Below, piece after piece: positions 24,794 to 31,052 of a stretch of DNA of 64,000 bases; positions within the stretch are counted from its first letter, which is position 1, and each line of letters starts with the position of its first letter. The position numbers and the translations under genes are program-made. Location: assembly GCF_001422365.1 (NCBI RefSeq), contig NZ_LMMT01000001.1, positions 722,820 through 786,819 on the forward strand. Reading direction: 5' to 3'. The notes under the pieces are model-generated. The model was not told where the DNA came from. It saw nothing but the letters and a program-made list of their open reading frames with translations, and did not search any database. This stretch comes from Pseudorhodoferax sp. Leaf265. GTDB taxonomy: Bacteria > Pseudomonadota > Gammaproteobacteria > Burkholderiales > Burkholderiaceae_C.

Positions 24794-26053
24794 TCAGCGC
24801 AGGATGAAGGCAGGCACGTAGGAGACGAGTGCCAGCACACCGAAGGCGACGAAGTAGAACGGCCCCAGTTCGCGCACGGTCTGGCCCACCTTGACCTTGG
24901 CCAGCGCGCTGGTGATGAAGAGCGTGGTGCCCACGGGCGGCGTGTACAGGCCGATGGCCAGGTTCACGACCATCATGATGCCCAGCTGGGTCATGTCCAT
25001 GCCGATGCTGTTGGCCAGCGGCACGAACACGGGCGTCAGCAGCAGCACTGCAGCCGGCAGGTCGATGAACATGCCGATGAACAGCATCAGCAGGTTCATG
25101 AGCAGGATGACCATCCACTTGGCCTGGACGTTGCCCTTGACCCAGTCGACGATGCCTGTGGGCATCTGGTCGAAGGTCAGCAGCCAGCCGATGGCGGCGG
25201 AGGCCATGATCACCAGCAGCACCACGCCCGTCGCCAGCCCAGAGTGCACGACGGCCTCATGCAGGCGTTTCCATCCCAGGTCGCGGTACACCAGGACCGA
25301 CACCACGCCTGCGTAGAGCGTGGACAGCACAGCCACCTCGGTCGGGGTCGCAATGCCGAAGCGCAGGAACACGATGATCAGCACCGGCAGCAGCAGCGCG
25401 GGCGAAGCGTAGAACAGGTGCTGGCGAAAGGCTGGCCCATCGAAGCGCCCGGTCTCGCGCGGGAAGTTGCGCCGCTTGCCCACCCACCAGCACACGGCCA
25501 TGAAACCGCCGCACATCAGGATGCCCGGCAGCACGCCAGCCACGAACAGCGAGGCGATCGATGCGTTCGCACTCAGCGCGAACAGGATCATCGGGATCGA
25601 CGGCGGAATCAGGATGTCGATCGTTGCGGCCGACGCCAGTGTGGCGGCCGAAAACGCCGGCGGATAGCCCAGGCGCTTGTGCCAGGGAATCATCAGCGAA
25701 CCGATGGCCGAGGCATCGGCCACGGCGGAGCCCGAAACACCGCCGAACAGCGTGGACGACAGCACGCCGACCTGGGCCGGGCCGCCGTGGAAGCGGCCGA
25801 TCAGCGCCGACAGCACGCCCACCAGTGCCTCGCCCAGCTTGCCGCCCATCATGAGCGAGCCGGTGAGCATGAAGAACGGAATGGCGATCAGCGGAAAGCT
25901 CTGCACCTGCGCCACCATCTGCTGCACCAGCAGGTCCAGCGGAATGCGGTCGGAGGTGGCGGCCGCGGCCAGGGCGCCGACCAGCAGCGCATGCGCGATG
26001 GGCATGGCGATGACGGCGCCGCCCAGAAAGGTCAGAAGGATCAATGCGGACAT
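24794..26053 (-). CDS. TRAP transporter large permease subunit (DctM family)
   Basis: The 419-residue inner-membrane protein has about 12 hydrophobic helices and DctM signatures: IAIPFFMLTGSLMMGGKLG, GGVSGSAVADASAIGSLMIP, IDILIPPSIPMILFAL and INLAIGLYTPPVGTTLFITS-like sequence near the end. It forms the sodium-coupled channel of a TRAP transporter with the small permease upstream and the binding protein before that. The ATG at 26053 is favoured; 16 bp separate it from the small-subunit stop. Confidence 0.92.
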   Translation of the reverse strand: MSALILLTFLGGAVIAMPIAHALLVGALAAAATSDRIPLDLLVQQMVAQVQSFPLIAIPFFMLTGSLMMGGKLGEALVGVLSALIGRFHGGPAQVGVLSSTLFGGVSGSAVADASAIGSLMIPWHKRLGYPPAFSAATLASAATIDILIPPSIPMILFALSANASIASLFVAGVLPGILMCGGFMAVCWWVGKRRNFPRETGRFDGPAFRQHLFYASPALLLPVLIIVFLRFGIATPTEVAVLSTLYAGVVSVLVYRDLGWKRLHEAVVHSGLATGVVLLVIMASAAIGWLLTFDQMPTGIVDWVKGNVQAKWMVILLMNLLMLFIGMFIDLPAAVLLLTPVFVPLANSIGMDMTQLGIMMVVNLAIGLYTPPVGTTLFITSALAKVKVGQTVRELGPFYFVAFGVLALVSYVPAFILR

Positions 26054-26069
26054 CTCGTGTCTCCTGCCT

Positions 26070-26606
26070 TCACCAATGCGCCGTAGGGACACGCGGCTCG
26101 CCAGCATCTGCGCCACCGGCCGGCATTGGGGCGGCCGGGTGCAAGGCTTGCAGCAGCGCGTTCCACATCGACTGCAACGCCAGGGCCGCGAGCATCGCCA
26201 TGCCCAGCATCACGCAGGCGTAGGTGATCGAGCCGGGCACCTGCAGGATCTGGCTGCGCTCGTCGTGCACGATCTCCAGCATCTGCAGCGTGGACCAGGC
26301 CAGCGTGGCGTACAGCGCCACCACGACGCCCCAGCTGAACACGGCCAGCCAGCGCTGCCAGCGCGGCGGCAGGGCCTCGACCAGGAAGGTGGTGGTGATG
26401 TGGGCGCCCTGCGCGGCGGCCAGCACCACCCCGGACATCACGAGCCAGGGGAACAGCAGCTCGGGCACCTCGTTGGCCCACTGAAGGCTCTTGCCGCTGG
26501 CGTAGCGCAGCACGGTGTTGCCCACGAGGATCAGGAAGATGACGGCGGTGCTGACCCACAGCATGAGCTTGCAGGCGCCCACCACGGTGCGTTCGACGAA
26601 GTTCAT
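26070..26606 (-). CDS. TRAP transporter small permease subunit (DctQ family)
   Basis: The 178-residue protein has four transmembrane helices with the DctQ-type pattern: VFLILVGNTVLRY-like first helix, WANEVPELLFPWLVMSGVVLAAAQGAHI and TTFLVEALPPRWQRWL. It partners the large permease. Its ATG at 26606 overlaps the binding-protein stop by 4 bp (26603-26606), a classic coupling. A C-terminal Pro/Ala-rich tail is extra and of no known role. Confidence 0.88.
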   Translation of the reverse strand: MNFVERTVVGACKLMLWVSTAVIFLILVGNTVLRYASGKSLQWANEVPELLFPWLVMSGVVLAAAQGAHITTTFLVEALPPRWQRWLAVFSWGVVVALYATLAWSTLQMLEIVHDERSQILQVPGSITYACVMLGMAMLAALALQSMWNALLQALHPAAPMPAGGADAGEPRVPTAHW

Positions 26607-27589
26607 CGCGTGGCGTCCACGACCTTCTTGACGTACGGGCCGATCGGGCCGGCCAGCCACTTCTCCTGCACCTTCACGGTGGCCCGGGTGAACTCGACCT
26701 TGTCGACGTTGCTGACCTGCACGCCCTTGGCCTTGAGGTCTTCGAGCAGGCGCGCGTCGGCTTCGCTGGAGAGCTTGCGCTGCAGCGCCGTGGCCTCGGC
26801 CGCGGCCTCGGTCAGGGCCTTGCGGTCGGCGTCGTTCAGGCGGTCCCAGCTGCGCTTGCTGATGAGCAGCGGCGTCATCTGGAACATGTGGCTGGTCAGC
26901 GTCAGGTGCTTCTGCACCTCGTAGAGCTTGCTGGCGTGGAAGTTGACGAGCGGGTTCTCCTGGCCATCCACCACACCCTGCTGCAAGGCGACATAGAGCT
27001 CGGCGAACTTGATCTGCTGGGCCTCGGCACCCAGCGCCTGCATGATGTCGACCAGCACCGCATCGGGCGGCGTGCGCATCTTCAGTCCCTTCATGTCGGC
27101 CACCTTGGTGATCGCATGCTTGCTGTTGGTCATGTGGCGGATGCCGTTGTCCCAGTAGCCCAGCACCACCATGCCTTTGGCCGCGGACTTGTCGGCCAGC
27201 TCCTTGCCCAGCGGGCCGTCGAGCAGCTGGAACGCTTGATCGGGCGTGGAGAAGAGGAAGGGCATGCCGTATGCCGCGTACTCCGGCACGGCCGAGGAGA
27301 CGGCACCCTGCGAGTTGGCCGACAGGTCCAGCGCGCCGGTGCGCAGCGCCGTGACCATGGCCGCGTCGTCGCCCAGCTGCGCCGACGGGGCGACCGTCAC
27401 GTCGATGCGGCCGCCGCTCCTGGCCTTCGCCACCTCCGCGAACTTGAGGGACGCGACGTGCCGCGGGTTGTCCGGCGCGGAGCCGTGGCCCAGCGTGAGC
27501 TTGACGGCCTGGGCCTGCGCGAGCATGGGCGACAGCAGCGTGGCGGCGACGACGGCGAGCGTGGTGCGAATGAAGGTCTTGCGTTGCAT
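26603..27589 (-). CDS. TRAP transporter substrate-binding protein (DctP family)
   Basis: The 328-residue periplasmic protein has a signal peptide (TTLAVVAATLLSPMLAQAQ) and a DctP fold. Characteristic segments are VKLTLGHGSAPDNPRH, IDVTVAPSAQLGDDAAMVTALRTGALDL, DMKGLKMRTPPDAVLVDIMQALGA and the conserved VYVALQQGVVDGQENPL-like region here read as LYVALQQGVVDGQENPL. An Arg in KMRTPPD is the usual carboxylate-binding residue, which suggests a sugar acid or other anion as ligand. It follows the SDR by 44 bp. Confidence 0.9.
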   Translation of the reverse strand: MQRKTFIRTTLAVVAATLLSPMLAQAQAVKLTLGHGSAPDNPRHVASLKFAEVAKARSGGRIDVTVAPSAQLGDDAAMVTALRTGALDLSANSQGAVSSAVPEYAAYGMPFLFSTPDQAFQLLDGPLGKELADKSAAKGMVVLGYWDNGIRHMTNSKHAITKVADMKGLKMRTPPDAVLVDIMQALGAEAQQIKFAELYVALQQGVVDGQENPLVNFHASKLYEVQKHLTLTSHMFQMTPLLISKRSWDRLNDADRKALTEAAAEATALQRKLSSEADARLLEDLKAKGVQVSNVDKVEFTRATVKVQEKWLAGPIGPYVKKVVDATR

Positions 27590-27633
27590 GGTGGGTGTCT
27601 CCTGATGGAAGGGTCGGGTCCAGTGCGGACGCC

Positions 27634-28383
27634 TCAATGGATCAGCATGCCGCCGTTCACATCCAGCGTGATGCCGGTGCAGTAGCCCGACAGGTCGCTG
27701 GCCAGGAACACGCAGGCGCCGGCGACGTCGCCCGCGCGACCGAGGCGCGCCAGGGGAATCGTGTCCTCGATCTCCTTCTTGCGCTCCGGGCTCAGCTTGC
27801 CCTGCGTGATGTCGGTCTCGATCAGGCCGGGCGTGACGCAGTTGACGCGGATGCCCTGGGCGCCGAACTCGCGCGCCATCGCCCGTGCCAGGCCCAGCAC
27901 ACCGGCCTTCGCTGCCGAGTAGTGCGGGCCGCCGAAGATGCCGCCGCCACGCTGCGCCGACACCGAGGAGATGCAGACGATGGAGCCCGACTGCTGCGAC
28001 TGCATGGTGGGCAGCACCGCCTGCGACATGTACAGCGTGCCGCGCAGGCTGACGTCCAGGATGCGGTCGTAGTCGGCGCCAGTGATCTCCAGCGTCTTGA
28101 CGGGCTGGGTGATGCCGGCGTTGTTGACCAGCGTGTCGATGCGGCCGAAGCGCGCCACGACCGCCTGTGCCGCGGCCTCGCACGCGGACCTGTCGGTCAC
28201 GTCGGCCACCAGGCCGATGTGTTGGTTGCCGAGCTGGGCAGCAGCCGCGGCGGGCCGGGCGCGCTCCAGATCGAGCAGCGCGACGCGGGCGCCCAGGCTG
28301 GCCATGAGCTTGGCCGTTGCGAATCCGAGGCCGTTGAGGCCGGCGCCGCCGGTGATGACGGCGACCTTGTCTTTGAGCAGCAT
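27634..28383 (-). CDS. SDR-family dehydrogenase of the catabolic cassette
   Basis: The 249-residue classical short-chain dehydrogenase has the cofactor loop ITGGAGLNGLG, LDLERARPA (Asp at the end of beta-2, favouring NAD), NNAG in LVNNAGITQP, the catalytic Ser in CISSVSAQRG and YSAAK as the Tyr/Lys pair. It is the first gene of the SDR-TRAP-transketolase operon. The likely job is oxidising an imported polyol or sugar acid to a ketose that the transketolase can cleave; the substrate is unknown. The ATG at 28383 faces the LysR gene across a 115-bp region with an operator-like dyad. Confidence 0.88.
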   Translation of the reverse strand: MLLKDKVAVITGGAGLNGLGFATAKLMASLGARVALLDLERARPAAAAAQLGNQHIGLVADVTDRSACEAAAQAVVARFGRIDTLVNNAGITQPVKTLEITGADYDRILDVSLRGTLYMSQAVLPTMQSQQSGSIVCISSVSAQRGGGIFGGPHYSAAKAGVLGLARAMAREFGAQGIRVNCVTPGLIETDITQGKLSPERKKEIEDTIPLARLGRAGDVAGACVFLASDLSGYCTGITLDVNGGMLIH

Positions 28384-28444
28384 GTGTGCGGTTCCTGGTG
28401 GTGACGGGGCCGGATGTTCGGCAATCCACCGGATGACGACAAGC

Positions 28445-28476
28445 GATGAATCGTCAAGCTATGATGACGATTCATC
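28445..28476. promoter_or_regulatory. perfect 12-bp dyad, candidate LysR-type operator
   Basis: GATGAATCGTCA (28445-28456) is mirrored exactly by TGACGATTCATC (28465-28476) with an 8-nt spacer. A further TGACGA half-site is at 28434-28439. The dyad lies between the divergent SDR and LysR genes and overlaps TATGAT (28460-28465), a good -10 box for the LysR gene. This is the expected place for a LysR-type regulator to repress itself and activate the operon. Confidence 0.65.
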
Positions 28477-28498
28477 ACCTTACACCAGGGTTCACCCG

Positions 28499-29389
28499 AT
28501 GTCCCTTCCGCCCACCGCGCAGCTGCTGGCGTTCGACGCCGTCGCCCGGCGCAGCAGCTTCGCGTTGGCCGCCACCGAGTTGCACCTGACGCCTTCGGCA
28601 GTCAGCCACCAGGTGGCCAAGCTGGAGGCGCATCTGGGCATGCGCCTGTTCGAGCGCCATGCGCACGGGGTCTGGCTCAGCGCCGCGGGCGAGAACTACC
28701 TGGCCCGCGTCTCGGGTGCACTGGCGGCGATCGTCGCGGCCACCCAGGATCTGCGGCATGGTGTGGGCAACAGCTTGTACGTGCATTCCGCTCCCAGCAT
28801 CGCCAGCCTGTGGCTCATGCCACGCCTGCGCGGGTTCGCGCAGGCCCATCCGGAGATCGCGCTGAACCTCTCCGCGGCCCATACCCAGAGCGACTTCGCG
28901 CTCGGCCAGGCCGACGTGGACATCCGCTACGGCATCCCGCAGTGGCCTTCGGACCTGGAGGTGGAGCCCTTGTTCGAAGAGCGCATCGTGCCGCTGGCCA
29001 GCCCGGACTTCGTGAAGGAGCATGGTCTCAAGCGCATCGCGCAGTTGCTGGAATTGCCCCTGATCCAGAGCAATGTGAGCGTGATCCAGTGGGCAGACTG
29101 GTTCCGGGAGTTTTCGGACGCGCGCGCGCCGGACCGCTTCGCGGTGCGCTTCGACCGTGCGCAGATGTCGCTGGACGCGGCCACGCAGGGTCTGGGCGTC
29201 GCCCTGGAAAGCGCGGTCAACGCTGGCGGCCACCTGGCCGAAGGCCGGCTGATCGCGCCCTTCGGCATGGGCAAGGCCGTGAAGGTGAAGGCGCATTTCG
29301 CGGTCTACCCGGCGCGCTATGCGCGCCGCGCGCCGCTGCAGGCGTTCCTGACGTGGCTGCACCGCGAGGCGGCCAGGACCCGGCAGTGA
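28499..29389 (+). CDS. LysR-family transcriptional regulator (GcvA-like)
   Basis: The 296-residue protein has an N-terminal LysR winged helix (AFDAVARRSSFALAATELHL, then TPSAVSHQVAKLEAHLGMRL) and a periplasmic-binding-like effector domain. The effector domain includes QADVDIRYGIPQWP and GLGVALESAVNAGGHLAEGRL, which is typical of GcvA-type members. It is divergent from the SDR-TRAP-transketolase operon and separated by a perfect dyad, so it is almost certainly its regulator, with the transported substrate or an intermediate as the likely inducer. The ATG at 28499 lies 22 bp after the dyad. Confidence 0.9.
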   Translation: MSLPPTAQLLAFDAVARRSSFALAATELHLTPSAVSHQVAKLEAHLGMRLFERHAHGVWLSAAGENYLARVSGALAAIVAATQDLRHGVGNSLYVHSAPSIASLWLMPRLRGFAQAHPEIALNLSAAHTQSDFALGQADVDIRYGIPQWPSDLEVEPLFEERIVPLASPDFVKEHGLKRIAQLLELPLIQSNVSVIQWADWFREFSDARAPDRFAVRFDRAQMSLDAATQGLGVALESAVNAGGHLAEGRLIAPFGMGKAVKVKAHFAVYPARYARRAPLQAFLTWLHREAARTRQ

Positions 29390-29472
29390 GTGCCCTCGGT
29401 CCGGGCGCGCGATGGTCGATCCTTGCGCGCCGCCAGGCCGCACGAGGGCACGCCTTGCGTGGCACCGCCGCC

Positions 29473-30057
29473 TCAGTTGCGCGCCGCCAACCCGCGCGCC
29501 ATCGCGATGCTGACCACCTGCGTGCGGCTGTTGGCCTGCAGCTTGGACATGATGCCCTTGACATGCGCCTTGACCGTGCCAACCGCGATCTGCAGCTGGC
29601 GCGCGATGGTCTTGTTGCAGCAACCTTGCACCAGGAGGCTCAGCACGTCGGATTCGCGCCCTGTGAGGTGCTCGCGCGTCATGCTGTCGGCCATGCGCTG
29701 GGCGGCGGCCAGGCTCAGGTAGCGCTGGCCCTGGGCCAGCGCGCGGATGCCCTCGAGCACGTCGTCGACGCGGCTGCCGGCCAGCAGGTAGCCGTGCACG
29801 CCGCGCTCCAGTGCGGTGCGCACCTCCTGCTCGCGGTCTTGCACGGCAAGCACCAGGATGCGTGCCGGCGTGCGTCCAGCCGGGGCCGCGGCCCATGCCA
29901 GGCCGCCGGCGTAGTCGGTCAGCACCACGTCGGCCGCACCTGAGGGCACGAGCTCGATGCCAGGCTGCGTGCCCAGTGCGGCCGCCAGGCCCAGGGCCAG
30001 CAGCGGATCGGGATGGGCGACGAGAACCTGGATGCGGGATGCGGGCAGTTTGGTCAT
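29473..30057 (-). CDS. LuxR-type regulator with atypical receiver domain
   Basis: The 194-residue protein has a receiver-like domain and a C-terminal LuxR helix-turn-helix (LTGRESDVLSLLVQGCCNKT, then IAVGTVKAHVKGIMSKLQ). Asp48 in VVLTDYAGG occupies the phosphoacceptor position, but the conserved Lys is Ala (GYLLAGS) and the acidic pair is reduced to one residue. It is paralogous to the gene at 19845-20414. It is divergent from a second LuxR-type gene at 30346, and the 288-bp gap holds several inverted repeats. Confidence 0.8.
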   Translation of the reverse strand: MTKLPASRIQVLVAHPDPLLALGLAAALGTQPGIELVPSGAADVVLTDYAGGLAWAAAPAGRTPARILVLAVQDREQEVRTALERGVHGYLLAGSRVDDVLEGIRALAQGQRYLSLAAAQRMADSMTREHLTGRESDVLSLLVQGCCNKTIARQLQIAVGTVKAHVKGIMSKLQANSRTQVVSIAMARGLAARN

Positions 30058-30137
30058 GGTGTGGACTCCTGGGTGGGAACGGGCGGCGTCGAGGCGCCGA
30101 TGGAGGTCATCTTGGCCGCCCGCTTCGCCCAAAGCCA

Positions 30138-30170
30138 GTTAAGGCTTGGCAAGCCTTGCTAAGGCTTGCC
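30138..30170. promoter_or_regulatory. AAGGCTTG repeat cluster with perfect 10-bp inverted repeat
   Basis: GTTAAGGCTTG at 30138-30148 is followed by GGCAAGCCTT (30148-30157) and its exact mirror AAGGCTTGCC (30161-30170), separated by GCT. The unit AAGGCTTG thus occurs three times, twice direct and once inverted. GTTAAGGCTTG recurs at 11223-11233 upstream of the OYE-like gene. The position 80 bp before the LuxR gene start at 30057 suits a regulator site. Confidence 0.45.
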
Positions 30171-30182
30171 CCCGATGGGGTA
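30166..30182. promoter_or_regulatory. TTGCCCC-CGAT-GGGGTA element
   Basis: This CCC-N4-GGG element directly abuts the AAGGCTTG repeat. It matches the elements at 12285, 16581-16618 and 18797. It sits in the divergent region between two LuxR-type genes, so a LuxR/NarL-type protein is a reasonable candidate binder, but that is inference. Confidence 0.3.
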
Positions 30183-30253
30183 CGCGCGAAGCCAGCGGCG
30201 CGCGGCACGGATCTTCCCCCGCGGACCGCCGGCGGACTGCATCCGCGGTGGCC

Positions 30254-30277
30254 GCCAGATGTCATCTGACATCTGGC
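30254..30277. promoter_or_regulatory. perfect palindrome with 11-bp arms around core TGTCA-TC-TGACA
   Basis: GCCAGATGTCA (30254-30264) is mirrored exactly by TGACATCTGGC (30267-30277) with a 2-nt centre. The 12-bp core TGTCATCTGACA recurs, again inside a perfect palindrome, at 33889-33904. Here it lies 69 bp before the response-regulator start at 30346. A further inverted repeat CGTGGTG-TGGCG-CACCACG is at 30291-30309. Probably an operator for a dimeric regulator of this signalling cluster. Confidence 0.6.
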
Positions 30278-30345
30278 CGTGCACTGCGTTCGTGGTGTGG
30301 CGCACCACGCTGCCTAGACTGCGGCACAGCACCCGCGAGGACCCC

Positions 30346-30996
30346 ATGCCCTACGACCACCTGGACCTGCTCAAACCCGCGCCGTTCTCGGTGCTGCTGG
30401 CCGACGCCCAGCCGCTGATGCGCCTGGGCGTGGCCGCGCTGGTCGATGCCCAGGCCGACATGCACGTCGTGGCCCAGGCCGCCAGCCTGAACGAGCTGCA
30501 GGCCCTGCGCGCGCACCACCGGCCCGACGTGGTGTGCCTGGACATCGCGCTGCTGGACCCGCGGCCGGCCGAGCACCTGGCCGCGCTGCGCCACGGTGAG
30601 ACCGCCAGCCGCGTGGTGGTGCTGACCCAGCGCGCCGGCGAGGAAGACATCTACCGCGCCGTCTGCGCCGGCGCCGACGCCTACCTGTTCAAGGACAGCC
30701 CAGCCGAGCAGCTGCTGCAGGGCCTGCGCACGGCACATGCGGGCGGCCGCTACATGCCGCCGGCCGTGGCGGCGCGGCTGGCAGCGCGCTTGCACGGCGG
30801 TGTACTGAGCCAGCGCGAGATGCAGGTGCTCGAACAGGTGGCGGCCGGCCACAGCAACAAGCGCATCGGCCTGGCCTTCGGCATCAGCGACGGCACGGTC
30901 AAGTCGCACACCAAGCGCATCTTCCACAAGCTGGGCGCCACCAGCCGCACCGGGGCGGTGGCGATCGCGGTGCAGCGCGGGCTGATCGCGCTCTAG
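30346..30996 (+). CDS. NarL/FixJ-type response regulator
   Basis: The 216-residue protein has a receiver domain with phosphoacceptor Asp66 in VVCLDIALLD and the conserved Lys116 in AYLFKDSP, so phosphorylation is plausible. The LuxR output domain reads LSQREMQVLEQVAAGHSNKR, then SDGTVKSHTKRIFHKLGATSR. The ATG at 30346 follows GCGAGGACCCC. It is upstream of the hybrid histidine kinase by 56 bp on the same strand, so the kinase is the likely partner. Confidence 0.88.
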   Translation: MPYDHLDLLKPAPFSVLLADAQPLMRLGVAALVDAQADMHVVAQAASLNELQALRAHHRPDVVCLDIALLDPRPAEHLAALRHGETASRVVVLTQRAGEEDIYRAVCAGADAYLFKDSPAEQLLQGLRTAHAGGRYMPPAVAARLAARLHGGVLSQREMQVLEQVAAGHSNKRIGLAFGISDGTVKSHTKRIFHKLGATSRTGAVAIAVQRGLIAL

Positions 30997-31052
30997 CAGG
31001 CTCTGGCGCGCACCCAGGCCCCCGCCTATGATGCGCCGGCCCGCGCCGGACC

